Counted from the stretch's first letter, positions 8,143-16,717 are shown. The stretch: DNA of 41,776 nt from Streptomyces sp. NBRC 110611 (GCF_001590865.1 NZ_BBUY01000029.1:1-41776); one strand, 5' to 3'. Made by a program: numbers and translations. Notes: generated by a model not told the origin, from the sequence alone.

Positions 8143-8773
8143 CAGCATCCTCAATCATGGGGCTTACGTGGCGCCCGGATGCGGCGCGACAGGCACGATA
8201 TCCGTCCCGCCGCTCCCACCCATCCGAGGCGGCAATACAGTCATGAGCCGGGAACACGGAGACCGCTCACTCCGCGCACCCAACTGGTAGCACTATAACC
8301 GGAATTGATCACTACTCATACGCTTGAGGGCACGGCTACGGCCACACCCGGCCGAGACGGCCGTCACCCCGCCCGCGGCCGGACATCAACGCTCCGTCAA
8401 CCCCGCAGGGACAGCGGCCCCTTCGACAGCCAGGCCGCCCAACCTCCGCCGCACCTCCACCACCTGCGCAAACGAATGATTTCCCGGCCAGACCCGCCCC
8501 TCGGCCGCACCACGACTCCGCGCACCGGCGACTGCTCTCCGTAACACCGTCACATCGGCGCGCATCACGGCATACCGGCGGTATCGATACACAACCCTGA
8601 CGTCCGCCACCACCCCGGACCTCCCCGTCTGTCCAGCCACCGGAGCCCTGTCACCCCCTCAGCCTTCACCCACTTTTCATCCACGCCTGATGGCTGAAAC
8701 CTCATGGCCCGCACCGCCCCCGCGGGAGGAGGCGGGAGGAGAAGGAGGGGAGTCCGCCGTGCGCAGGGCCGGT
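8143..8773. other. 631-bp gene-poor intergenic region
   Basis: This lies between the conservon start and the molybdenum-subunit stop, both on the minus strand. The composition is more AT-rich and less codon-biased than its surroundings, particularly 8280-8340. Frames of 60-90 codons are open on both strands (for example 8305-8544 plus and 8386-8640 minus), but they show no recognisable motif and no good ribosome site. It probably contains the conservon promoter and the end of the hydroxylase transcript. I see no terminator hairpin I would defend. Confidence 0.5.
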
Positions 8774-10912
8774 CTACGCCGTCAGGATCCGGTCGGGCCG
8801 GATCGGCAGGTGCCGGTGGCGTACGCCCGTGGCGTGCCAGACCGCGTTGGCGATCGCCGCGGCGGCGCCCACGATGCCGAGCTCCCCGATCCCCTTGATG
8901 CCCACCGGGTCGTCGTCATCCGGGTCGTCCACCCAGTCCGCCTCGATGACGGGGACGTCGGCGTGCGCCGCGAAGTGGTAGCTCGCGAGGTCGGCGCCGA
9001 CGAGCCCGCCCGACGCCTGGTCCCGGACCGCCTCCTCGTGCAGCGCCATGGAGAGCCCCCAGGTCATCCCGCCGATGAGCTGGCTGCGCGCGGTGAGCGG
9101 ATTGACGATCCGGCCCGCGGCGAAGACGCCGAGCATCCGCCGTACCCGGACCTCGCCGCTCGCCGGGTCCACGGCGACCGAGGCGAACTGCGCCCCGAAC
9201 GAGTGGCGTTCCCGCTCGGCCAGTGCGGCGACCGCCTCGGTGGTGTCGGACCGTACGGTGATGCCCTGCGGCGGAACACCGCCGCCCAGGTCGAGCTGCT
9301 CGCGCAGTGCGCGGGCCGCCGCGATGACCGCCCAGGCCCAGGAGCGGGTGCCCATCGACCCGCCGGCGACCCACGCCCGGCCGAAGTCGCTGTCCGCGAT
9401 CCGTACCCGGACCCGGTCCGGCGTCGTCTCCAGCGCATCCGCGGCGACCGACGTCAGCGCGGTCCGCGCCCCGGTGCCCAGGTCCGCCGCGGTGATCCGT
9501 ACGGTGAAGGTGCCGTCCGCCTCCGCCGTCACGGCCGCGGTGGACGGGGCGACGCCCGCGGGGAAGGAGGCCGCGGCCATGCCGGTCCCGAGCAGCCAGC
9601 GCCCTGCGCGGCGGACGCCGGGGCGCGGGTCGCGGTCCGCCCAGCCGAACCTGCGGGCCCCCTCCCGGAAGCAGGCGAGCAGATTGCGGCTGCTGAACGG
9701 CAGTCCGGAGAGCGGCCCGACGTCCGGTTCATTGCGTGCGCGCAGTGCGATCGGGTCGATACCGCACCGCTCGGCGAGTTCGTCGAGCGCCGACTCCAGC
9801 GCGAACGAGCCCGGGGCCATCCCCGGTGCCCGCATGAAGGTCGGGGAGGGGACATCGAGCGCGACGACATGGTTGCCGGTGTGGTGGGCGTCGGCGTCGT
9901 ACAGCACCCGCGCGGCGTCGGCGCCCTGCTCGACGAATTCGTGCACGGTCGAGGTGGCGCTGTACGCCTGGTGGTCGATGGCGCGCAGGCGCCCGTCGGC
10001 GTCGGCGCCGAGCCTGACGCGCTGTGCCGTGGCGCTCCGGTGGCCGATGAGCGAGAACATCTGGCGGCGCGTCAGCACGACCCGCACCGGACGCCGCAGC
10101 AGGGTCGCGGCCATCACCGCGGCCACCTGGTGCGGATGCACCCCTTTGGACCCGAACGCGCCGCCGACGTGCTCGGACCGCACCCGCACCGCTGCCGGGT
10201 CGAGGGAGAACAGCTTCGCGAGTTCCTCCGCCACCCACATGCTGCTCTGGTTGGAGTCGACGACCTCGAGGCGGCCGCCGTCCCAGAACGCCGTGGCCGC
10301 ATGCGGCTCCATGGGGTTGTGGTGCTCCTCCGGCGTGGTGTACTCCGCGTCCACGACGACGGCGGACGCGGCGAGTGCGGCGTCGAGATCGCCCTTCTCC
10401 CTGGTCATGCCGGGCGGGGTGTGCGTGCCCGGGCGGCCGGCCCGGAACTCGACGTCGTGCGGTTCCTCGTCGTACCGGACCACCAGCGTCTCGGCGGCCT
10501 CGCGGGCCTGCTCGGAGGTCTCGGCGACCACCAGCGCCACCGGCCAGCCGGCGCTCGGCACGCGGTCGTCGCCGAAGAGCAGGATGGTCGGGTCGGGCGG
10601 GCCCAGCGGGCCGGTGTAGTCCCCGTCGACGCGCGGGGCGTTCCCGTGGTGGAGGACGGCGAGAACGCCGGGCATCGCCAGCACGGGCGCGGACTCCACG
10701 GAGCGGATCCGGCCCCGGGTGATGCGGGACGACACCAGCCAGCCGTGAGCGAGTTCACCGAACGAGATCTCACCGGCGTAGCGGGCCGCCCCGGTGACCT
10801 TGGCCCGGCCCTCCACGCGGGGGTACGCGGTGCCGACGGCCCCCGTCGCCCCGGAGGCGGGCGTGGTCGCGGTCCCGGCCGCGGCCGGGGGCGTGGTCGG
10901 GGACGTGGTCAT
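8774..10912 (-). CDS. Molybdenum-cofactor subunit of a xanthine dehydrogenase-family hydroxylase
   Basis: The 712-residue catalytic large subunit, of the PaoC/YagR-like aldehyde oxidase or xanthine dehydrogenase type. It hydroxylates an aldehyde or N-heterocycle at the Mo centre and passes electrons to the two small subunits. Diagnostic features are the PRVEGRAKVTGAARYAGEI opening, GGAFGSKG for cofactor binding and the C-terminal GIGELG with catalytic Glu677. The ATG at 10912 overlaps the stop of the FAD subunit (ATGA), so the subunits are translationally coupled. There is no Tat signal, so a cytoplasmic enzyme is likely. No XdhC/CoxF-type maturation gene is present in the window. The three subunit sizes match the S. 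coelicolor xdhABC set as I remember it, but substrate cannot be assigned from motifs alone. Confidence 0.92.
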   Translation of the reverse strand: MTTSPTTPPAAAGTATTPASGATGAVGTAYPRVEGRAKVTGAARYAGEISFGELAHGWLVSSRITRGRIRSVESAPVLAMPGVLAVLHHGNAPRVDGDYTGPLGPPDPTILLFGDDRVPSAGWPVALVVAETSEQAREAAETLVVRYDEEPHDVEFRAGRPGTHTPPGMTREKGDLDAALAASAVVVDAEYTTPEEHHNPMEPHAATAFWDGGRLEVVDSNQSSMWVAEELAKLFSLDPAAVRVRSEHVGGAFGSKGVHPHQVAAVMAATLLRRPVRVVLTRRQMFSLIGHRSATAQRVRLGADADGRLRAIDHQAYSATSTVHEFVEQGADAARVLYDADAHHTGNHVVALDVPSPTFMRAPGMAPGSFALESALDELAERCGIDPIALRARNEPDVGPLSGLPFSSRNLLACFREGARRFGWADRDPRPGVRRAGRWLLGTGMAAASFPAGVAPSTAAVTAEADGTFTVRITAADLGTGARTALTSVAADALETTPDRVRVRIADSDFGRAWVAGGSMGTRSWAWAVIAAARALREQLDLGGGVPPQGITVRSDTTEAVAALAERERHSFGAQFASVAVDPASGEVRVRRMLGVFAAGRIVNPLTARSQLIGGMTWGLSMALHEEAVRDQASGGLVGADLASYHFAAHADVPVIEADWVDDPDDDDPVGIKGIGELGIVGAAAAIANAVWHATGVRHRHLPIRPDRILTA

Positions 10913-11928
10913 CCGGCGCTCTCCTCGGTCAGCTCGGTCAGCAGGGCGACGGCCAGATCGCGGATCAGCGCCACCTTGTACCCGTTGCCGGGCAGCGCCT
11001 CGGCGGCGGCCAGTTCGGCGTCCAGTGCGGCGGTGAACGCCTCGGCACTCGCCGGTCCCCCGGTCAGCAGCCGCTCGGCTTCCCGGGCCCGCCACGGCCG
11101 GGAGGCCACCGCCCCGAAGGCGAGCCGGACGTCGCGGACGACCGCGCCCCGGGCTCCGCCGTCCGCGCCCGCGCCCCGGACGTCGAGGGCGGCGGCGACC
11201 GCCCCGATCGCGAACGCGTACGACGCGCGCTCGCGCACCTTGCGGTAGCGGGAGACGGCGGCGACCGGAGCCGGCGGCAGGGTGACACTGGTGATCAGCG
11301 CGCCGGCCGGCAGCGCGGTCTCCCGGTGCGGGGTGTCCCGCACCGGGAGGTAGAACTCCGCCAGCGGCAACTCCCCGGCTCCGGCCACCGTTTCGTACGA
11401 CACCGCGGCGTCGAAGGCGGTGAGCGCCACCCCCATGTCCGAGGGGTGGACGGCCACACAGTGCGCGGAGGCACCGAGGATCGCGTGGTTGCGGTGCTCG
11501 CCCGCGACGGCCGGGCAACCGCTTCCGGGCACGCGCTTGTTGCAGGCCTTCGTCACATCCGTGAAGTAGCCGCAGCGGGTGCGCTGCAGCAGATTCCCGC
11601 CGACCGTGGCCATGTTGCGCAGCTGCCCGGACGCCCCGGCGAGCACGGCCTGGGCCAACGCGGGGTAGGCGCGGCGCACTTCGGGATGCGCGGCCAGATC
11701 ACTGTTGGTGACGGTCGCGCCGATGTGCAGCCCGCCGCCGTCCGTGCGGGCGATCCGGTCGAGCGGCAGCTCCCGTACGTCGATGAGCAGGCCGGGGCGC
11801 TCCACTCCGGCCCTCATCAGATCGACGAGGTTGGTGCCGCCGCCGAGCAGCCGCGCGTCGGGCTCGGCGTCGAGCAGGGCCACCGCGCCCCGGACGTCGG
11901 ACACCCGCCGGTAGCCGAACTCCCTCAT
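10909..11928 (-). CDS. FAD/[4Fe-4S] middle subunit of molybdenum hydroxylase
   Basis: A 339-residue subunit of the CoxM/PaoB family that relays electrons from the Mo and [2Fe-2S] subunits through FAD. LLGGGTNLVDLMRAGVERP is the FAD pyrophosphate-binding loop, and NMATVGGNLLQRTRC leads into an insertion with four Cys (RTRC, KAC, SGC, and HC before VAVHPSD). The same insertion carries an extra [4Fe-4S] cluster in E. coli PaoB and in the 4-hydroxybenzoyl-CoA reductase beta subunit. This points to the PaoABC-like branch rather than to simple CO dehydrogenase-like enzymes. It overlaps both neighbours by ATGA junctions. Confidence 0.92.
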   Translation of the reverse strand: MREFGYRRVSDVRGAVALLDAEPDARLLGGGTNLVDLMRAGVERPGLLIDVRELPLDRIARTDGGGLHIGATVTNSDLAAHPEVRRAYPALAQAVLAGASGQLRNMATVGGNLLQRTRCGYFTDVTKACNKRVPGSGCPAVAGEHRNHAILGASAHCVAVHPSDMGVALTAFDAAVSYETVAGAGELPLAEFYLPVRDTPHRETALPAGALITSVTLPPAPVAAVSRYRKVRERASYAFAIGAVAAALDVRGAGADGGARGAVVRDVRLAFGAVASRPWRAREAERLLTGGPASAEAFTAALDAELAAAEALPGNGYKVALIRDLAVALLTELTEESAG

Positions 11929-12512
11929 GCCGTCACCTCCGCGCCGGCCGCCGGACCGCGCCCCGCCGCCCGCTCGGCGCACGGGCCGCTGCCGGCCGCC
12001 CGGGCGACCGCCTGGACGATCGCCACATACGCACCGCAGCGGCACAGGTTGCCGCTCATCCGCTCCCGGATCTCGTCGTCGGTCAGCGGTGGCGGTCCCG
12101 CTGACGGCCGTACGTCGTCGGTCGCCGCGCTCGGCCAGCCCGCCGCGTGCTCCTCGAGCACCGCGACGGCCGAACAGATCTGCCCGGGCGTGCAGTAGCC
12201 GCACTGGTATCCGTCGAGGTCGAGGAAGGCCTGCTGCACCGGGTGCAGCCGTTCACCGTCCGCCACGCCCTCGATGGTGGTGATGGCGCGCCCCTCGGCC
12301 GCCACCGCGAACTGCAGGCAGGAGACGGCTCTGCGGCCGTCGACCAGCACCGTGCAGGCACCGCACTGGCCGTGGTCGCAGCCCTTTTTGGTACCGGTCA
12401 GACCGAGGTGTTCGCGCAGCGCGTCGAGCAGGGTGCTGCGGTGGTCGACGGGCAGGGTGTGCTTCTCGCCGTTGATGTCCAGGGTGATGACGCTGGACGT
12501 CGATCGGGCCAT
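11925..12512 (-). CDS. [2Fe-2S] small subunit of molybdenum hydroxylase
   Basis: A 195-residue iron-sulfur subunit and first gene of the operon. The N-terminal plant-ferredoxin-like cluster has GCDHGQCGACTV plus a later SCLQF. The C-terminal four-helix domain holds the second cluster in CGYCTPGQ and GNLCRCGAY. The start at 12512 has GAAGG 6 nt upstream. Unlike E. coli PaoA there is no twin-Arg signal, so the complex is probably cytoplasmic. The C-terminal 30 residues are an Ala/Gly-rich tail. Expression is likely driven by the promoter at 12586-12614 with its embedded palindrome. Confidence 0.93.
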   Translation of the reverse strand: MARSTSSVITLDINGEKHTLPVDHRSTLLDALREHLGLTGTKKGCDHGQCGACTVLVDGRRAVSCLQFAVAAEGRAITTIEGVADGERLHPVQQAFLDLDGYQCGYCTPGQICSAVAVLEEHAAGWPSAATDDVRPSAGPPPLTDDEIRERMSGNLCRCGAYVAIVQAVARAAGSGPCAERAAGRGPAAGAEVTA

Positions 12513-12585
12513 GAGCAGCCTTCTTTCGCGTCTGTCGCGTACCGGGCGCGCGGCGGCTTCGAGGAGGAGGCGAAGGGGCTACGTG

Positions 12586-12614
12586 AATTTATCGGACAGC
12601 TGTCCGGCCAACAA
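12586..12614 (-). promoter_or_regulatory. Promoter of the molybdenum hydroxylase operon with embedded 14-bp palindrome
   Basis: On the minus strand TTGTTG (12609-12614) and TAAATT (12586-12591) are separated by exactly 17 nt. The perfect palindrome CGGACAGCTGTCCG (12593-12606) fills the spacer. This is the classic placement for a TetR-family repressor site that blocks RNA polymerase. The predicted transcript start is about 65 nt before the ATG at 12512. No TetR gene lies in the window. Confidence 0.7.
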
Positions 12615-12678
12615 GAACCGCCCCGGCCAGGATCTCCGGCAGCCCGTTCCCCGGGGGCCGTGTGCGCCTGAAACGGCA

Positions 12679-12707
12679 CAGACAGCCACGGCACCCGGCG
12701 GTACACT
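12679..12707 (+). promoter_or_regulatory. Candidate promoter of the ACP-KAS-bioF block
   Basis: CAGACA (12679-12684), a 17-nt spacer and TACACT (12702-12707) give a reasonable housekeeping promoter. An 8-bp stem (12706-12713 with 12724-12731) lies in the predicted leader, just before the GGAGG ribosome site of the ACP gene. Confidence 0.5.
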
Positions 12708-12754
12708 CCGTCCGCGCGTGCTCGGGCGGAGCGTTCCTGGGGAGGCCGTGGCGG

Positions 12755-12991
12755 ATGACCGATGAGGTGTTCGAGAAGGTCCGGGCCTGCGCGGTGGAGG
12801 TGCTGCAGGTCGCACCGGAACAGGTGACCATGGAGGCGGAGTTCACGGAGCATCTGGGGGCCACCAGCCTGACCCTGGTGGAAATGCTGATGGCGGTCGA
12901 AGAGGCCTGCCAGGTCGCTCTGCCCGATGAAGGCGTCGAGTCGGTACGCACCGTCCGCGACGCCTGCGAGCTGGTCCGCGCGCGGACATGA
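12755..12991 (+). CDS. Acyl carrier protein, free-standing, 78 aa
   Basis: A discrete ACP. The acidic helices, the phosphopantetheine Ser38 in GATSLTLVEML and the following MAVEEACQV helix are typical, although the usual DSL is TSL here. GGAGG lies about 10 nt upstream, and the gene ends in an ATGA overlap with the ketosynthase gene, so carrier and condensing enzyme are co-produced. In this setting it probably carries the growing dicarboxylate-type acyl chain that BioF or the P450 uses. A role in an unrelated fatty acyl product is possible. Confidence 0.9.
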   Translation: MTDEVFEKVRACAVEVLQVAPEQVTMEAEFTEHLGATSLTLVEMLMAVEEACQVALPDEGVESVRTVRDACELVRART

Positions 12992-14496
12992 GCGGCGCCC
13001 GGCGGGTGGTCGTGACGGGGCTGGGCAGCGTCACGGCCGCGGGGACCGGAACGGACGCCCTGTGGCGGGACCTGCTGGTGCCCGCGCCGTCGGCGCCGCC
13101 CGGCCACCGGCCGCTGAAACCCTGGGACGCCGGGCGCTGGATGGACCGGGCCGAGATCCGGCACACCGACCGCTGCACCCAGTTCGCGGTGGCGTCGGCG
13201 GAGCTGGCCGTCGCCGACGCCGGGGGCGCCGAAGCGCTGACCGCGCGGTACGGACCGGAGCGCGCGGGGGTCGTCCTCGGCACCGCGCTGGGCGGGGTGA
13301 CCACCATGGAACGGCAGTCCCTGGTGCGTGCGGGGCACGGTGACCGACGCGTCTCGCCGTTCACAGTGCCGATGGTCATGCCCAATGCGGCGGCCGCCGC
13401 CGTCTCGCAACGGCTCGGCTGGCAAGGGCCCTGCGAGACGGTCACCACGGCCTGCGCCTCCGGGACGCACGCCATCGCCTCGGCCGCCCGGCTGATCGCG
13501 TACGGCGTCTGCGACACCGTCCTCACCGGTGGTACCGAGGCCGCCGCGCACGGCACGGTCCTCGCGGGCTTCACGACCATGCGGGCGCTGTCGGCCACCG
13601 GCCGTACCCGGCCCTTCGACCGCGGCCGGGACGGGTTCACGGTCGCCGAGGGAGCGGCGGCGCTGGTCCTGGAGGCGGCGGACACCGCGCGGGCGCGGGG
13701 CGCCACCGTACTGGCCGAGGTCCTGGGCGCGGCGAGCACCGCCGACGCCCACGACGTGACCATGCCGCTCCCCGACGGCTCCGGCGCCGCCCGGTGCATG
13801 GCCCTGGCCCTGCGGGACGCGGCGCTCGCCCCGTCGGACATCGCGCAGATCAGCGCGCACGGCACCGGCACGCTCCAGGGCGACCTCGCCGAATCCCGGG
13901 CGCTGGAAAGGGTCTTCGGGACGGCGGGGCCGGCCGTCACGTCGGCCAAGGGAGCCACCGGGCATGTCTTCGGGGCCAGTGGTGCCCTGGAGGCGGTGGC
14001 CGCGGTGCTGTCGATGGTGCACGGTCTGATCCCGCCCGTCCAGGGGCTGGTGGCGCCGGACCCCGGGCTCGGCCCCGGCCTGGACCTGGTACGGGGAGCA
14101 CCACGCCGGTGGACGCCGGGCCCCGTGCTGTCCAACTCGTTCGGCTTCGGCGGCCACAACGGGAGCCTGATACTGGGGCCTTGCCGGACGTGGACCCCGC
14201 CTCCTGAGCCTCGATCGAGCCCTGAGCCACGACGTCCGAGGGAGTCCGCATGGATCAGCCGGCGCACGACCGCCAGCCGCCGCCCGAAGCCGTCTTCGCC
14301 TGGCTGGACGACAGCGCCCGGCGCCGGGAGCGGGCCGGCCTGCGCCGTGCGGTACGGGTCCGGGACGCCGCCGGGCCGGGGATCGATCTGGCCGGGAACG
14401 ACTACCTCGGCCTCGCCACCCACCCCGAGGTCACCGCCGCGGCGGCCCGGGCCGCCGCCGTCTGGGGAGCCGGAGCGGGCGCGGCGCGGGTGGTGA
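12988..14496 (+). CDS. Beta-ketoacyl-ACP synthase, KAS II (FabF)-like, with anomalous C-terminus
   Basis: A ketosynthase of the FabF type with an intact active site: Cys156 (TTACASGTH), His291 (SAHGTGT), Lys321 and His326 (SAKGATGH), and SFGFGGHN near residue 384. It should condense malonyl-ACP with an acyl starter. The recognisable fold ends near residue 400 (about nt 14185), but the frame stays open for another 100 low-complexity residues and runs 247 bp into bioF. In the next frame a stop lies at 14205-14207, which would leave a normal 43-bp gap before bioF. Either the overlap is real or a one-base frameshift (biological or sequencing) is present. It is not BioZ, which is KAS III-like. Confidence 0.85.
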   Translation: MSGARRVVVTGLGSVTAAGTGTDALWRDLLVPAPSAPPGHRPLKPWDAGRWMDRAEIRHTDRCTQFAVASAELAVADAGGAEALTARYGPERAGVVLGTALGGVTTMERQSLVRAGHGDRRVSPFTVPMVMPNAAAAAVSQRLGWQGPCETVTTACASGTHAIASAARLIAYGVCDTVLTGGTEAAAHGTVLAGFTTMRALSATGRTRPFDRGRDGFTVAEGAAALVLEAADTARARGATVLAEVLGAASTADAHDVTMPLPDGSGAARCMALALRDAALAPSDIAQISAHGTGTLQGDLAESRALERVFGTAGPAVTSAKGATGHVFGASGALEAVAAVLSMVHGLIPPVQGLVAPDPGLGPGLDLVRGAPRRWTPGPVLSNSFGFGGHNGSLILGPCRTWTPPPEPRSSPEPRRPRESAWISRRTTASRRPKPSSPGWTTAPGAGSGPACAVRYGSGTPPGRGSIWPGTTTSASPPTPRSPPRRPGPPPSGEPERARRGW

Positions 14497-15422
14497 CCGG
14501 GACCATCGGGCTGCACCACGAACTGGAGCGGGAACTCGCCGCGTTCTGCGGCACCGAGGCGGCCCTGGTCTTCTCCTCCGGATATCTGGCCAATCTGGGG
14601 GCGGTCACGGCCCTGTGCCGGCCCGGCAGCCTGGTGGCGGCGGACACCGCGAACCATGCCTCGCTGATCGACGGCTGCCGGCTCTCGGGAGCCGAGGTGG
14701 TGGACGTCCCGCACCATGACACCGCCGCGCTGGAGAAGGTACTGGCCGGCCGGCGCCGGCCACGGGCCCTGGTGGTCACCGAGTCCGTCTTCTCGGTGGA
14801 CGGGGACCTCACCGACCTGGCCGAAGTGCGGTCCGTCTGCCGCCGCCACGGTGCCGGACTGCTGGTGGACGAGGCGCACGCACTCGGTGTGGTCGGCGGC
14901 CGCGGGGAGGGCGCGCTGGGTGCGGCGGGCCTGGCCGGGAGCCCGGACACGGTCGCCACCGTCACGCTGTCCAAGGCGCTCGGTGCGCAGGGCGGCGCGG
15001 TGCTGGGGCCGCGCCGGGTGATCGAGCACGTGATCAACACGGCTCGCGGATTCCTCTTCGACACCGGTGTCGCACCGGCCTGCGCGGGTGGCGCCCTGGC
15101 CGCGCTCCGCGTCCTCGGGCGGGAGCCGGAACGGGCCGCCCGGGTCCGCGCGGTGGCCGCCCGGCTGCACGCCGGACTGGCCGCGGCCGGGCTGCCGGTG
15201 GCCCCGGCCCGGGCCGGCGTGGTGTCCGTACGGGCCGGCTCCGCACGGCATGCAGTGGCCTGGCGGGAGCGGTGCCGCGAGGCGGGGGTCGAGGTGGGGT
15301 GTTTCCGTCCGCCGTCGGTGCCGGACCGGTTCTCCCGGCTGCGGCTCACCGCCCGGGCGGACCTGACGGACGATCAGGTGGACGGTGCGGTAACGGTGAT
15401 CGCGGACTGCCGTCCCGGCTGA
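14250..15422 (+). CDS. bioF: 8-amino-7-oxononanoate synthase (BioF)
   Basis: A 390-residue PLP enzyme of the alpha-oxoamine synthase family. It condenses a pimeloyl thioester with L-alanine to 8-amino-7-oxononanoate, the first ring-assembly step of biotin. Motifs seen are AGNDYLGLATHP, FSSGYLANLG, VDEAHALGVVG (Asp207, His210) and the PLP Lys242 in TLSKALGAQGG. A GGGAG ribosome site precedes ATG 14250. Its 3' end overlaps the convergent P450 by 77 bp. Other alpha-oxoamine synthases (Kbl, serine palmitoyltransferase, ALAS) are related, but the bioB/bioD context favours BioF. Confidence 0.92.
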   Translation: MDQPAHDRQPPPEAVFAWLDDSARRRERAGLRRAVRVRDAAGPGIDLAGNDYLGLATHPEVTAAAARAAAVWGAGAGAARVVTGTIGLHHELERELAAFCGTEAALVFSSGYLANLGAVTALCRPGSLVAADTANHASLIDGCRLSGAEVVDVPHHDTAALEKVLAGRRRPRALVVTESVFSVDGDLTDLAEVRSVCRRHGAGLLVDEAHALGVVGGRGEGALGAAGLAGSPDTVATVTLSKALGAQGGAVLGPRRVIEHVINTARGFLFDTGVAPACAGGALAALRVLGREPERAARVRAVAARLHAGLAAAGLPVAPARAGVVSVRAGSARHAVAWRERCREAGVEVGCFRPPSVPDRFSRLRLTARADLTDDQVDGAVTVIADCRPG

Positions 15423-16716
15423 GCACTCCGTCCCGGCCCTGCGGCCCGTCCCGGCCGGCCCCTCCGGCCCGGCGGACCGGGACGGAGGGGGGCGCGCGGA
15501 AGGACAGCAGCCCGCGCATCGGGACGTCCCGCCCGGCGTGGGCCGGCCGGAGGTCGGGCAGCCGCGCCGAGACCGCGTGCAGTACCGTCCCGGCCTCCAT
15601 GCGGGCGAGCGCGGCGCCGGGGCAGCGGTGCCGCCCCAGCCCGAACGAGAGGTGTTCCCGGGCATGCGGCCGGTGCGGGCACAGGCGCTCGGGGCGGGCG
15701 AACATCCGCGGATCGGAGCCGGTGGCCGCGAGCATCAGCAACAGCTGGGCGCCCTCGGGCAGTTCGGCTCCGCCCAGGCGGGCCGGCCGGGCGGTCACCC
15801 TGCGCCAGGTGGTCAACGGCGGTTCCCGGCGCAGCATCTCCTCGGCCCAGGCGGCGGCCAGTGCGCGGTCCCGGCCCAGCGCGGGCCACAGCGCGGTGTC
15901 GGACACCGCGCGCAGCAGCATGGTGGCGAGCATCTGCCCGGTGGTGGCCTGCCCGGCGATGACCATGAAGTAGCAGACGGCGATGGTCTCCTGGCGGCTC
16001 AGCGGCGTACCGTCCGGGTGCCGGTGCGCGGCGAGCAGTCCGAGGAGGCCGGTGCCGCCGGGGGCCGCCCGCTCGGTGAGGCCGCCGAGCCACTGGTGGA
16101 ACTCGGCGGCGAGCCGGGCCAGCGGCAGCTGGCGTTCGCGGGGCGGAGCGCCCCAGAACAGTTCCAGGGAGGCGTCGTTCCAGCGGGCGAGCAGGTCGAT
16201 GTCCACATCGATGTCGCCCTCCAGTCCCAGCACCCGGAGCATCACCTCGAACGGCAGGTCCCGGGTGAGCGCGGCGACCAGATCGCAGGTCCCCCGGTCG
16301 GCGAGCTCCCGCTCGATCCGGTCCAGGCGTGGCGCCAGCAGGCGTTCGACCACCGGCGCCGCGGCCGCCACCCGGTCACGGCCGAGCAGGCCGGCGATCA
16401 GCCGCCGCAGGCCCGCGTGGGTGGCCGTGCCGTTGTTGGCGAGCGTCGGCGGGAGGGTGAACCCCGCCCTCGCCAGGCAGCGCAACGCGGGCACGGACAG
16501 CCGGACCACCGCGTCGAGCGCGTTGTCCGGACGGTACAGCTCGGGGTCGAGCAGCACCCGGCGCACCTCGCGGTGGCCGCTGACGAGCCAGAGGCCGGTC
16601 CCCGGGTCGTGGTGGACCGGGCCGGTCTCGCGCAGCGTCCGGTACACCGGGTAGGGGTCGTGCAGGAACTCCGGTGAGAACAGGTCCACCGCGAGGGCGG
16701 GATCCGTCGACGTCAC
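15346..16716 (-). CDS. Cytochrome P450 in the biotin locus (possible BioI analogue)
   Basis: A 456-residue P450 with all standard features: AGQATTG in the I-helix (254-260), ExxR at Glu293-Arg296 and the haem loop HLSFGLGRHRCPG with Cys365. Its GTG start is one base after the bioB stop, so it is the last gene of the leftward biotin operon. B. subtilis BioI, also a P450 from a biotin operon, cleaves long-chain acyl-ACP to pimeloyl-ACP, so a similar cleavage or an oxidation of a biotin precursor is plausible. The normal fold ends near residue 417. A further 40 residues of basic, Pro-rich tail overlap the bioF 3' end and contain an in-frame TTA Leu codon (15391-15393). Confidence 0.88.
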   Translation of the reverse strand: MTSTDPALAVDLFSPEFLHDPYPVYRTLRETGPVHHDPGTGLWLVSGHREVRRVLLDPELYRPDNALDAVVRLSVPALRCLARAGFTLPPTLANNGTATHAGLRRLIAGLLGRDRVAAAAPVVERLLAPRLDRIERELADRGTCDLVAALTRDLPFEVMLRVLGLEGDIDVDIDLLARWNDASLELFWGAPPRERQLPLARLAAEFHQWLGGLTERAAPGGTGLLGLLAAHRHPDGTPLSRQETIAVCYFMVIAGQATTGQMLATMLLRAVSDTALWPALGRDRALAAAWAEEMLRREPPLTTWRRVTARPARLGGAELPEGAQLLLMLAATGSDPRMFARPERLCPHRPHAREHLSFGLGRHRCPGAALARMEAGTVLHAVSARLPDLRPAHAGRDVPMRGLLSFRAPPSVPVRRAGGAGRDGPQGRDGVLSRDGSPRSPLPHRPPDRPSGPPGR

Positions 16717-16717
16717 G

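Noticed and set aside
8386..8640. Possible 84-residue minus-strand gene in the gap before the conservon
   Set aside because: No ribosome site, no familiar motif and weak codon bias.
8690..11248. An 852-codon open frame on the plus strand opposite the molybdenum and FAD subunits
   Set aside because: No recognisable domain; the opposite strand encodes intact molybdenum hydroxylase subunits, and the frame is a by-product of high GC at codon third positions.
12988..14170. Assignment of the ketosynthase as BioZ
   Set aside because: BioZ is KAS III-like; this protein has the Cys-His-His arrangement and motifs of FabF-type KAS II.
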